Part shown: positions 1 through 5,808 of the stretch, one piece after another | Numbering within the stretch: position 1 is the first letter of the stretch | Layout: the number at the start of each line of letters is the position of its first letter | Assembly (NCBI GenBank): GCA_964476245.1 | Contig: CAYYYW010000021.1 | Span: forward strand, 1-16,910 | Direction: 5' to 3' | Length of the DNA stretch: 16,910 bases | From: CAYYYW01 sp964476245 | GTDB taxonomy: Bacteria > Patescibacteriota > Microgenomatia > UBA1406 > HO2-37-13b | Made by a program: the position numbers and the translations under genes | Notes under the pieces: generated by a model | The model's database searches: none | What the model saw: only the letters and a program-made list of their open reading frames with translations | Told to the model about the DNA's origin: nothing

Positions 1-417
1 ACCGAAAGAGTGCTGAACAACAACCACTTTAGTTCTTGGAGTGACTTTACGCTCTAAATCTTCAATATCCAAGTTCCAGGACCGATCAATATCAATATAT
101 AATGGTTTTAAATTATTCCACAAAATTGGATTAATCGCTGCGTTGCAGGTAAAGCCTTGAATGGCTACCTCCGATTGGGGCTTGAGATCTAGGGCCTTTA
201 ACAAGATGAAAAATGCTGACCTTCCGGAGTTAGTCAAGAAAAGATAACGAAAACCAAACTTATCTTTTAGTTTATTTTCTAATAACTTAAGGTAATTGTC
301 TTTTTGATGAAGGTGGGGTTGGAAAAATATTTTTTTTATTAGGTTGATGTCGTCTTCTTCAGTATTTGGAGAGATTGAGATGGTAATTGGTTTTTTAATT
401 TTAATGAATCGATTCAT
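1..417 (-). CDS. DegT/DnrJ/EryC1/StrS-family aminotransferase, N-terminal part (runs off the left edge)
   Basis: The minus strand reads openly for 139 codons from an ATG at 417 to the window edge. The peptide has the N-terminal pattern of PLP-dependent sugar aminotransferases: LTNSGRSAFFILLKAL near residues 62-77, the strand EVAIQGFTCNAAINPI, then PLYIDID and RTKVVVVQHSFG at the cut. The NSGRSA stretch corresponds to the family's phosphate-binding segment; the PLP lysine lies outside the window. Family members usually aminate keto-sugar nucleotides for surface glycans. Its ATG overlaps the TGA stop of the Mur ligase gene (ATGA), so the two are probably translationally coupled and belong to one envelope operon. 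The family is well supported; the substrate is unknown. Confidence 0.85.
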   Translation of the reverse strand, partial: MNRFIKIKKPITISISPNTEEDDINLIKKIFFQPHLHQKDNYLKLLENKLKDKFGFRYLFLTNSGRSAFFILLKALDLKPQSEVAIQGFTCNAAINPILWNNLKPLYIDIDRSWNLDIEDLERKVTPRTKVVVVQHSFG

Positions 418-2045
418 TGGATTAAAAATTTAATAATTGATGAGTGAACTTTTCCTTCGATTAAAATTATTGACTTTTCGTTTACGATCGTACACAAAAA
501 GTCAATTGCTTTTTTGGGGTGAGGAAAACAAATAATTTTTTGGCTCTCCCCTGCTCCTTTTTTGATGGCAGTGAAATAGTCAGCAGTAGTAATAACGGCA
601 AAATCAACAAGCTTAGCTAATTTTTCGCCAATTTTATGATGAATAATTAATGATTCTTGACCTAATTCTATGAGACAAGGCATGACCACAATTTTTTTAC
701 CTTTTAATTTTTGAAGATACTCAAGCGCTGCGATTGTCCCTTCAAAACTGCTGTTATAAGAATCGTCAATAATGGTGGCGTTACCATAGCCTTTGATTTT
801 TTGCATTGTTTTTTGAGGAAGATTCAAATTTGATAATTTCTTTTCAATTTCTTTATCGTCAATATTATAAAGTTTGGCTAAAATTAAAGCCGGCTCAAGA
901 TTGATTTTTAAGAAATCGGGAATTGGGGCGTGATTTATATAAGATTCTTTAGTATAGTTCTTGTTCCAGATTCTGTCGCGGGTTTCCTTCCCTCCAGTGC
1001 TCACTTCGTTGCGCGCCACTGTCAAACGTGGCTGGGACGTCGCGTCGAACGCGACTGGCACGTTTGACAGTGCCGTTTGACGTCCCGCTGTTGGGAGCCC
1101 TTCCCTGCCTGTCCGGCAGGCAGGCACCCGCGCCACCTGTTCCTTGGGTGGTTTTTTAAGCGGATTTAACACTGTCTCTTCTAAAAATTTTTTATCTTCG
1201 TAAAAAATGATTTTTAGCATTTTTTCTTGAGGAATAATAGGTAGGTAGGCTGATTGTTTATTGATGATGGCCAAGCCTCCGCTGGTCAAATTATCAAGTA
1301 ATTCTGATTTGGCTTTATTAATATTTTCTTGATTGCCAAAAAGAGCTAAATGTTGGTTGGAAATTCCGGTAACAATACCGATTTGAGGATTGACAATCTG
1401 ACAAAGCTCTTTAATTTCTCCGATTTTATAAGCTCCCATTTCCACAATAAAAAATCGGTGTTTTTTGGTAAGTTTTCTTAAGGTTAAAAGAGCAATTGCC
1501 AACGGTGTATTAACGCTTTTAGGCGTGGCTAAAGTATTAAATTTTAATGATAATATTTGGTTAATAAACGACTTTGTGGTTGATTTACCATAGCTGCCGG
1601 TGATACCGATGATGGTTAGTTGATTCTTTTGATGAAATGATCGGATTTTTCTTGAAGCAAGGGCGTAGATGAGGACTCTTGTCATTTTTTCAAAAGGATA
1701 AATTAAGCAAAGCGAAACTGAAAAAACAAAAGGAGTAAACAAGACTGCTAAAAGAGCGATGAACGGGCTATTAAAAAGGAAAAAGACAGAATTAAAGAGC
1801 AAATTAAGAATAAAAATAAGCATTGCCTTAGCACTTTTTTGGGGGAATTTTATCGGAGAAAGAAGCGTTAAGCCCAAAAAGGCTAAGAACTTATTGGGAT
1901 AGATGCGACCAATATGTTCTGAAAATCGATCAAGACGATATTCTTTTAACTGCCAAAGGTAGAGATTAAAAAGAATTTGTTGAATAATCTTGATCTGAAT
2001 CAAAAGATAAATAACGGCAGTTACTGTATCGTTATATCGATACAT
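414..2045 (-). CDS. Membrane-anchored MurF-like Mur ligase, with an in-frame repeat insertion
   Basis: ATP-dependent Mur ligase family protein of 543 residues. Residues about 8-32, 52-68 and 74-118 are strongly hydrophobic and occupy the place of the usual MurF substrate-binding domain. The P-loop GITGSYGKSTT is at 147-157, followed by VEMGA (201-205), NQHLALFG, and the MurF-like C-terminal signature DDSYN at 427-431 with the LIELG motif after it. I chose the ATG at 2045 over the one at 2066 because AGGAGGT lies 6 bases before it, whereas the 2066 codon has no such site. Residues about 299-360 are a GC-rich, arginine-rich insertion made of palindromic repeats. The enzyme probably adds an amino acid or dipeptide to a cell-wall precursor or a related polymer at the membrane. 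The exact substrate is uncertain. Confidence 0.85.
   Translation of the reverse strand: MYRYNDTVTAVIYLLIQIKIIQQILFNLYLWQLKEYRLDRFSEHIGRIYPNKFLAFLGLTLLSPIKFPQKSAKAMLIFILNLLFNSVFFLFNSPFIALLAVLFTPFVFSVSLCLIYPFEKMTRVLIYALASRKIRSFHQKNQLTIIGITGSYGKSTTKSFINQILSLKFNTLATPKSVNTPLAIALLTLRKLTKKHRFFIVEMGAYKIGEIKELCQIVNPQIGIVTGISNQHLALFGNQENINKAKSELLDNLTSGGLAIINKQSAYLPIIPQEKMLKIIFYEDKKFLEETVLNPLKKPPKEQVARVPACRTGREGLPTAGRQTALSNVPVAFDATSQPRLTVARNEVSTGGKETRDRIWNKNYTKESYINHAPIPDFLKINLEPALILAKLYNIDDKEIEKKLSNLNLPQKTMQKIKGYGNATIIDDSYNSSFEGTIAALEYLQKLKGKKIVVMPCLIELGQESLIIHHKIGEKLAKLVDFAVITTADYFTAIKKGAGESQKIICFPHPKKAIDFLCTIVNEKSIILIEGKVHSSIIKFLIQ
969..1151. repeat. GC-rich multi-hairpin block inserted in frame in the Mur ligase gene
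   Basis: About 180 bp of GC-rich sequence interrupts an AT-rich gene without breaking its frame. It holds a perfect 14-bp inverted repeat (1017-1030 with 1059-1072), which encloses a second hairpin (1039-1045 with 1049-1055, loop cga). A third hairpin has an 8-bp stem (1104-1111 with 1117-1124). The encoded segment, about residues 299-360, is rich in R, T, G and P and matches nothing I know in Mur ligases. Exact borders are approximate; I found no convincing target-site duplication. Confidence 0.75.
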
Positions 2046-2052
2046 CGATACA
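2025..2052. promoter_or_regulatory. Dyad TGTATCG-N6-CGATACA over the Mur ligase start codon
   Basis: The left half-site is 2025-2031 and the right half-site 2038-2044, with spacer TTATAT. A third CGATACA follows at 2046-2052. The element covers the Mur ligase start codon (2043-2045) and abuts its AGGAGGT ribosome-binding site. The same 20 bp with one spacer change occurs at 5695-5714. This may be a DNA operator or an RNA hairpin that masks the start; the sequence alone does not tell which. Confidence 0.5.
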
Positions 2053-2068
2053 CCTCCTAGGTTCATTT

Positions 2069-2788
2069 TTATTGGATAAATTTAATTATTAATTGTGATA
2101 ATTTTTCCGGGTGGGTTAAATGAATTCCGTGGCGGGCATTGTCGATGATGACTAATTGAGAATTTTTAATTAATTGACGAATTTTCTCCCCCATCCAAAA
2201 AGGTGTGTAGGTGTCGTCTTCACCCCAGATAATTAAAGTTTGGGCTTTTATTTTGGCAAATTCTTTGGTTAAATCGGAGGAAAGCATATTGATCATTGTT
2301 TTTTTCATAATTGGCGAGGCATTTAAATAATCTGACTCACCAGATAGTTTATATAAGAATTTTTGGGCAGGTAAAGATAGTCTATCGAAATTTAGGATTT
2401 TAAAAAATGCCTTTCCAATTTTGGACAGAAATTTAAATAGATATCTTTTTAAAGTATTCTTGGGAGGAATGCCGGCCGCTCCGATAAGGACGAGTTTCTC
2501 TATTTTATTTTGGTGTTTTGCGGCAAAATAAGCGGCAATCCTTCCACCATTGGAATGACCAATGATTGTTGGTTTGTTGACCTTCTTTTGATTGATAAAT
2601 TGAATAAACCATTGTGAGTAGTCTTCTAATGTATAGGATTTGTCGATTGGGTAGTTTTCATCAAAACCAGGAAGATGAGGAATTTCAACTTGGTAGTTTT
2701 TCTTTCTAAGTTCTTCAGCGACTTTTTGCCAGTTCTGGGGAGCACTTCCCCAGCCGTGAAGTATAATTATTGTTTGTTTCTTCTCCAT
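2069..2788 (-). CDS. Alpha/beta hydrolase
   Basis: A 239-residue alpha/beta-hydrolase-fold enzyme of normal length for the family. The oxyanion-hole motif HGWGS is at 11-15 and the nucleophile elbow GHSNGG has Ser79. The acid is probably Asp191 or Asp192 in WGEDD, and the base is His220 in ARHG, so a full Ser-Asp-His triad is present. There is no signal peptide, so it should be cytoplasmic. It lies 23 bases upstream of the chosen Mur ligase start on the same strand and is probably co-transcribed with it. The start has no clear Shine-Dalgarno site and lies just after a small hairpin (2800-2816). The substrate cannot be deduced; esterase or lipase-like activity is only a family expectation. Confidence 0.85.
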   Translation of the reverse strand: MEKKQTIIILHGWGSAPQNWQKVAEELRKKNYQVEIPHLPGFDENYPIDKSYTLEDYSQWFIQFINQKKVNKPTIIGHSNGGRIAAYFAAKHQNKIEKLVLIGAAGIPPKNTLKRYLFKFLSKIGKAFFKILNFDRLSLPAQKFLYKLSGESDYLNASPIMKKTMINMLSSDLTKEFAKIKAQTLIIWGEDDTYTPFWMGEKIRQLIKNSQLVIIDNARHGIHLTHPEKLSQLIIKFIQ

Positions 2789-2799
2789 GAATATATTTT

Positions 2800-2820
2800 A
2801 CCACGTCAAACGTGGTTTTT
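2800..2820 (+). terminator. Small hairpin with T-run (ACCACG/CGTGGT), possible terminator or repeat remnant
   Basis: The stem is 2800-2805 with 2811-2816, loop tcaaa, followed on the plus strand by TTTTT. It resembles an intrinsic terminator reading rightward, but no plus-strand gene lies directly before it. Its core ACGTCAAACGTGG also recurs in other palindromic regions of the window, so it may be a repeat remnant instead. Confidence 0.35.
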
Positions 2821-2844
2821 ACCGTGTCAGGCGCAGTTTTATCC

Positions 2845-3330
2845 TTATGAGAGTTTATAGCCAGTTTGACGAAGAAAAGCCTTTCTTTCCTTTTTGTCTT
2901 TCTCATCTTCAACGTCTAAAGGTGAGCCGCCGTCAATTACTCCTAAAATTCCGTTGCCTTGTTTTGATTGGGCAATAATTACCTCAACCGGATTGGCAGT
3001 GGCGCAGTAAATATGACAGATTTCTGAAATTTGTTTAAGGCGATTTAAAATGTTAATAGGATAGGCGTTTTTAAGAAAGATAAAAAGACCGTGTCCGGCG
3101 CCGACCGCTTTGGCGTTTTTAACAGCCAGTTTGATCATTGTCTCATCCGTCCCTTCTGTTCTTATTTTCCGAGGACCTGAAGATTCGCAAAAAGCCAAGC
3201 CGAATTTTATACCCGGTACTGCCTCAACTAATGTTTCGTGAACATCTTCAACGGTTTTGATGAAATGTGATTGGGCTAAAATAAAATTAATGTCGGCTGG
3301 TTTTTCAATGGTGATTGTTTTAATTTTCAT
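2845..3330 (-). CDS. Adenosine-specific kinase family protein (PF04008-like)
   Basis: The 161-residue product, starting MKIKTITIEKP, matches the small adenosine-specific kinase family found in archaea and some bacteria. Recognisable segments are EAVPGIKFGLAFCESSGP, GAGHGLFIFL, YCATANPVEVIIAQ and the C-terminal GVIDGGSPLDVEDEKDKKERK. The length is typical. A longer open frame starts 11 codons earlier, but those codons read through repeated tRNA 3' sequence, so the ATG at 3330 is preferred. There is no good Shine-Dalgarno site. The gene lies directly downstream of the tRNA-Gly fragment and tRNA-Gly gene and may share their transcript. The biochemical assignment rests on family resemblance only. 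Confidence 0.85.
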   Translation of the reverse strand: MKIKTITIEKPADINFILAQSHFIKTVEDVHETLVEAVPGIKFGLAFCESSGPRKIRTEGTDETMIKLAVKNAKAVGAGHGLFIFLKNAYPINILNRLKQISEICHIYCATANPVEVIIAQSKQGNGILGVIDGGSPLDVEDEKDKKERKAFLRQTGYKLS

Positions 3331-3336
3331 ATGTTG

Positions 3337-3444
3337 GAGCGGCGGACGAGACTTGAACCCCAAAGAATTCTTGCTTGCTCCCGAGGTTTACATCCTCGCG
3401 TCGCAAGCGCGAATCTTCGGGGCAGGCTCTTGACCTTCTCCTTG
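3337..3444 (-). pseudogene. Broken 3' copy of tRNA-Gly split by a palindromic insert
   Basis: Bases 3337-3358 repeat 22 bases of the intact tRNA-Gly 3' end (3465-3486) exactly. Bases 3427-3444 repeat 3486-3503 with one mismatch. Between them lie 68 foreign bases (3359-3426) that carry interrupted, imperfect dyads (for example cccga/tcggg and cgcga/tcgcg). Together the two pieces correspond to the tRNA from the anticodon 3' stem to the discriminator base, split inside the T arm. The anticodon, D arm and 5' acceptor strand are missing, so this cannot be a working tRNA. Confidence 0.75.
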
Positions 3445-3465
3445 CCTGCCCGCAATGCCAATATG

Positions 3466-3537
3466 AGCGGCGGACGAGACTTGAACTCGTGACCTTCTCC
3501 TTGGAAGGGAGACATTCTACCACTGAACTACCGCCGC
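3466..3537 (-). tRNA. tRNA-Gly (anticodon TCC)
   Basis: A full cloverleaf can be drawn. The acceptor is gcggcgg with ccgccgc, the D arm gttc...gaat, the anticodon stem tctcc/ggaga with loop cttccaa (anticodon TCC), and the T arm acgag-ttcaagt-ctcgt. The discriminator is T and no CCA is encoded. Its 3' part is duplicated just downstream. Confidence 0.95.
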
Positions 3538-3572
3538 GTTTACAGAATCCTAATCCTGCCCCATTAATGTAT

Positions 3573-3578
3573 TATAAT
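3573..3578 (+). promoter_or_regulatory. -10 box TATAAT of the small membrane protein gene
   Basis: A perfect TATAAT lies only 13 bases before the ATG at 3592, so the transcript would have a leader of about 7 bases or less. No clear -35 box is visible. Confidence 0.5.
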
Positions 3579-3591
3579 ATAAGATACCATT

Positions 3592-3696
3592 ATGTCACAA
3601 GAAAAAGAAGATAAATTTTTTGGTATTGAAAAAAAATATTGGAAAGCAGCGGGTGTAGGTATTTTAGCCTTTGCCGTTATGGCGTTACTGTTATAA
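3592..3696 (+). CDS. Very small single-pass membrane protein (34 aa)
   Basis: The reading frame encodes a 34-residue peptide: a charged N-terminus (MSQEKEDKFFGIEKKYWK) followed by one hydrophobic helix, AAGVGILAFAVMALLL, that ends at the stop. The charge distribution suggests one C-terminal transmembrane helix with the N-terminus in the cytoplasm. A perfect TATAAT lies 13 bases before the ATG, which argues that the frame is expressed, possibly as a nearly leaderless mRNA. It stands alone on the plus strand between minus-strand tRNA genes, and two large hairpins follow at once. I do not recognise the family. The evidence is composition plus promoter, so moderate confidence. Confidence 0.6.
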   Translation: MSQEKEDKFFGIEKKYWKAAGVGILAFAVMALLL

Positions 3697-3701
3697 ATCT
3701 A

Positions 3702-3776
3702 GTCCTCCAAATCTTCCTTCAACACTTAAACTCATCGCTATTCGCTTGACGTGTTGAAGGGCGATTATTGGAGGAC
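3702..3776. repeat. Long interrupted hairpin (9-bp plus 10-bp stems)
   Basis: The outer arms gtcctccaa (3702-3710) and ttggaggac (3768-3776) pair perfectly. The inner arms ccttcaacac (3716-3725) and gtgttgaagg (3751-3760) do too. The structure starts 6 bases after the small membrane protein's stop. It could stabilise or end that transcript, be a structured RNA, or be a palindromic repeat. It has no T-run. Confidence 0.6.
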
Positions 3777-3779
3777 ATA

Positions 3780-3816
3780 AGCGACTGTAGTTACTCATTC
3801 TTCGTAAACAGTCGCT
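3780..3816. repeat. Second hairpin (9-bp stem)
   Basis: The arms agcgactgt (3780-3788) and acagtcgct (3808-3816) pair perfectly around a 19-base loop. It lies between the first large hairpin and the 3' end of tRNA-Trp. Confidence 0.55.
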
Positions 3817-3820
3817 AATG

Positions 3821-3891
3821 CAGGGTCAGGTGGAGTCGAACCACCATCAAAGGTTTTGGAGACCTCTATTCTACCATTGAACTATGACCCC
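3821..3891 (-). tRNA. tRNA-Trp (anticodon CCA)
   Basis: The acceptor is ggggtca with tgaccct (one G-U pair), the anticodon stem gaggt/acctt with loop ctccaaa (anticodon CCA), and the T arm ggtgg-ttcgact-ccacc. The discriminator is G, as usual for bacterial tRNA-Trp. No CCA end is encoded. Confidence 0.93.
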
Positions 3892-3923
3892 AAATTTTAA
3901 GCGGATTGAAAACCGCTATTAAG

Positions 3924-3995
3924 TACCTCCGGGCAGAATTGAACTGCCATCAAAGGCTCCGCAAGCCCTTATTCTATCCGTTGAACTACGGAGGC
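3924..3995 (-). tRNA. tRNA-Arg (anticodon GCG)
   Basis: The acceptor is gcctccg with cggaggt (one G-U pair), the anticodon stem agggc/gcctt with loop ttgcgga, and the T arm ggcag-ttcaatt-ctgcc. The discriminator is A. Positions 34-36 read GCG, which decodes CGC and CGU. Most bacteria use an ACG tRNA here, with inosine. A short agcgg/ccgct hairpin separates it from tRNA-Trp, which lies downstream on the same strand. Confidence 0.9.
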
Positions 3996-4063
3996 TGATC
4001 TGGAAAAATTCCTAGTATATTATATCGTATCTTTGGAAAAAGTATTGGTTTGGTGGAGAGTAT

Positions 4064-5242
4064 CTACACAGTTTTGTATTTTCCTAAGAAAAGGTCATTA
4101 AGAAAGCTGTTTAATTGACTAAAATTATCTTCAACTATTTTTTTAATTTTATCTTTATCGCTATCATTTATATTTTGAATTTCAACCGAAACGAGTGACG
4201 GTTGATTTACCGGTCGCCCTATTTGGCTGGTTAACCAGACGATATTCTTTTTATTTGTCTTTTTGTAAATATCGTCAGCGATTTTAAAGGATAATAAGTT
4301 ATAGATTTTTCCTACGTGAGAAACGGAATTTTTACCGGCCCCCGCTTCGGACCCGGCCGGTCTATTTAATGGAATTAAACCGTTGCATCGGTTTCCCCGA
4401 CCTACCTCTCCTGAGTCACCGGAATCAGCTGAAGTTCCCAAAACCGTAAGATAGCAGCCATCCATGCCTCTTTTTTTATCATCTAAGGCATTAACTAAGA
4501 TTTTGGCTTTAAGATGGAAAGTTTTCTTTATTAAATCTTCAATTGCCTTTCTCACCTGTTCTTTTTTCTTAAAATAATCTTCCACGCTTAATATATAACG
4601 GTCAACAAAAGCAATAGCAATGGTTAAAGTGAAATTTTTTCCTTGTTTTTGTCCCATTACTTTTACGTCCTCGCCTGCTTCCGGGTGTTTGGATTTAAAT
4701 GAAGACGAATTAATAAATTTCTCAACGGCAAAAACCAAGCGTTCTAATTTGGTTGAGGGGGCAAAACCAACAAGAGCGCTGGTATCATTGGCGGGTAAAA
4801 AGGTGCTTTTTCTTTTAAAAATATCCTGCAGCGAAGTTGATCCCGGTTTTATCTCATTTTGGATAATAAAATTTTTTTTGTTAATAAAACGGTAGTTTGA
4901 TTTAAGAAAAGAATAAATTTCATTATTAATAATTTTTGCAAGGGGGATTTTTTTTCGACCAACCTGGTCTGTGGCTCGATCACCAATGACGAAAAGCATT
5001 GGTTTTACTACTTTGCCACCGCCGAATTTATTTTTTGTTATTCCCGCGGCCAAGAATGCTTTGTCAATATTATAATGAGGAATTTCCCCAAATTCTTTTT
5101 TATATATTTGTGAAAGTCTAATTGAAAGATGATCTACAACAAGATCGCAAATAGTATCGGGATGACCTAGACCTTTTCGTTCAACGATTTCAATTTCTTC
5201 TTCTCTTTCAGGAAGGTTGTTGATGTGTAGATTTAACTTCAT
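4064..5242 (-). CDS. mat: Archaeal-type S-adenosylmethionine synthetase (methionine adenosyltransferase)
   Basis: Makes S-adenosylmethionine from methionine and ATP. At 392 residues it matches the archaeal MAT family (PF01941), not the usual bacterial MetK. ERKGLGHPDTICD is at 21-33, HYNIDKAFLAAG at 56-67 and FGGGKVVKP at 73-81. The conserved block GTSADSGDSGEVGRGNRCNGLI runs from 269, followed by NRP and GKIYNLL. The ATG at 5242 gives the normal N-terminus. A promoter with TTGACT and TAATAA spaced 18 bp lies upstream (5272-5301). A hairpin (5248-5266) sits where a ribosome-binding site would be. I saw no SAM riboswitch. The gene stands alone, downstream of nothing on its strand. Confidence 0.95.
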   Translation of the reverse strand: MKLNLHINNLPEREEEIEIVERKGLGHPDTICDLVVDHLSIRLSQIYKKEFGEIPHYNIDKAFLAAGITKNKFGGGKVVKPMLFVIGDRATDQVGRKKIPLAKIINNEIYSFLKSNYRFINKKNFIIQNEIKPGSTSLQDIFKRKSTFLPANDTSALVGFAPSTKLERLVFAVEKFINSSSFKSKHPEAGEDVKVMGQKQGKNFTLTIAIAFVDRYILSVEDYFKKKEQVRKAIEDLIKKTFHLKAKILVNALDDKKRGMDGCYLTVLGTSADSGDSGEVGRGNRCNGLIPLNRPAGSEAGAGKNSVSHVGKIYNLLSFKIADDIYKKTNKKNIVWLTSQIGRPVNQPSLVSVEIQNINDSDKDKIKKIVEDNFSQLNSFLNDLFLGKYKTV

Positions 5243-5247
5243 GGGTA

Positions 5248-5266
5248 ACCCCGCCTGTGGTGGGGT
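5248..5266. promoter_or_regulatory. Hairpin just upstream of the AdoMet synthetase start
   Basis: ACCCCGCC (5248-5255) pairs with GGTGGGGT (5259-5266) with one G-T pair. On the coding (minus) RNA that pair becomes an A-C mismatch. It lies 5 bases before the start codon, close to the predicted transcription start, and may influence translation; this is inference. Confidence 0.4.
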
Positions 5267-5271
5267 AAATA

Positions 5272-5301
5272 TTATTACACCATAAATAAGTAAAAAGTCA
5301 A
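5272..5301 (-). promoter_or_regulatory. Promoter of the AdoMet synthetase gene
   Basis: On the minus strand the -35 box is TTGACT (5296-5301) and the -10 box TAATAA (5272-5277), separated by 18 bp. Transcription would start near 5265, giving a leader of about 20 bases. Confidence 0.55.
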
Positions 5302-5335
5302 GGGGAAGTTTAATTAGATATAATTGGATATAATT

Positions 5336-5520
5336 TAATCCGCCTTCGCGGAATTCTCTCCGCCAGTTGGCGGATTAGATTGTGGGATAAATAGTTTTTT
5401 TCCGCTTCGGCGGATTTCAGCTCCGACGAAGCTACGTCAGACGTGGCGAAGCGTTTGAGAAGATTTCCCGACCGCCGTCCTCCGCAGCAGTAAAGCTACG
5501 GAGGGTGGATTAGGTCGTGG
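5336..5520. repeat. Cluster of GC-rich palindromes in the spacer
   Basis: The spacer between the AdoMet synthetase and the sugar operon holds several dyads: taatccgcc (5336-5344) with ggcggatta (5369-5377); tccgc-ttcg-gcgga (5401-5414), which would form a UUCG-capped stem; and cctccg (5479-5484) with cggagg (5499-5504). It also holds ACGTCAGACGTGG (5434-5446), close to the core of the hairpin at 2800. I see no gene here. Confidence 0.6.
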
Positions 5521-5532
5521 GAGCTTCAATAA

Positions 5533-5685
5533 ACATGCTTAAAAAAGGAAAATGAGATCGCTGTTATTCCCTATGCGGCAGAGATTTATGGATTTGACTA
5601 CAGAAAGTCTTTAAAAGGCAAACGATATTATTTAAAAGATGCAAAGTCTTTTAGAAATCTTACTCTAGAGTATTGGAAAGAATAA
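5533..5685 (+). pseudogene. Remnant of an unrecognised gene (C-terminal 50 codons)
   Basis: A frame without a start codon, opening after a stop at 5530, encodes about 50 residues. It includes IPYAAEIYGFDYRKSL and DAKSFRNLTLEYWKE and ends at TAA 5683-5685. The composition is protein-like, unlike the repeat region before it, and it looks like the C-terminal tail of a lost gene. I cannot name the family. It lies between the palindrome cluster and the sugar operon promoter. Confidence 0.45.
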
Positions 5686-5694
5686 GCCAAAAAG

Positions 5695-5714
5695 TGTATC
5701 GTTGTATCGATACA
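5695..5714. promoter_or_regulatory. Dyad TGTATCG-N6-CGATACA upstream of the sugar operon
   Basis: Half-sites at 5695-5701 and 5708-5714 with spacer TTGTAT. Nineteen of its 20 bases match the dyad over the Mur ligase start (2025-2044). It lies about 48 bp upstream of a TATAAT box. A shared operator for two envelope loci is the simplest reading. Confidence 0.5.
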
Positions 5715-5758
5715 TTGACATACATAACTAAGCAATTGTCTGCGTTCTTTAAATAATT

Positions 5759-5767
5759 TGTTATAAT
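5759..5767 (+). promoter_or_regulatory. Extended -10 promoter of the gmd-rfbD operon
   Basis: TG-T-TATAAT (TATAAT at 5762-5767) is an extended -10 element 42 bases before the ATG at 5809. No good -35 box is present at the usual spacing; TTGTCT (5736-5741) is 20 bp away. Confidence 0.55.
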
Positions 5768-5808
5768 GTTTCCATACTATTTGTTAGTAGTTTATTTTAA
5801 ACAAGCCT

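Noticed and set aside
962..1143. tgttcc direct repeats (962-967 and 1138-1143) as target-site duplication of the Mur ligase insert
   Set aside because: They lie 176 bases apart, not a multiple of three, so clean removal would break the frame; the match is probably chance.
2046..2066. ATG at 2066 as the Mur ligase start
   Set aside because: The extra seven codons are made by the AGGAGGT ribosome-binding site itself, which is correctly spaced for the ATG at 2045.
3331..3363. Upstream extension of the adenosine-specific kinase frame to an ATG at 3363
   Set aside because: The added codons come from tRNA-Gly 3' repeat sequence, and the family starts at MKIKTITIEK; the ATG at 3330 fits.
4320..4440. 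GC-rich stretch in the AdoMet synthetase as another repeat insertion
   Set aside because: It encodes GRGNRCNGLIPLNRP and GAGKN, conserved parts of archaeal-type MAT, so it is native sequence.
5243..5335. SAM riboswitch upstream of the AdoMet synthetase
   Set aside because: Only one small hairpin is present, the predicted leader is about 20 bases, and no multi-helix aptamer can be drawn.
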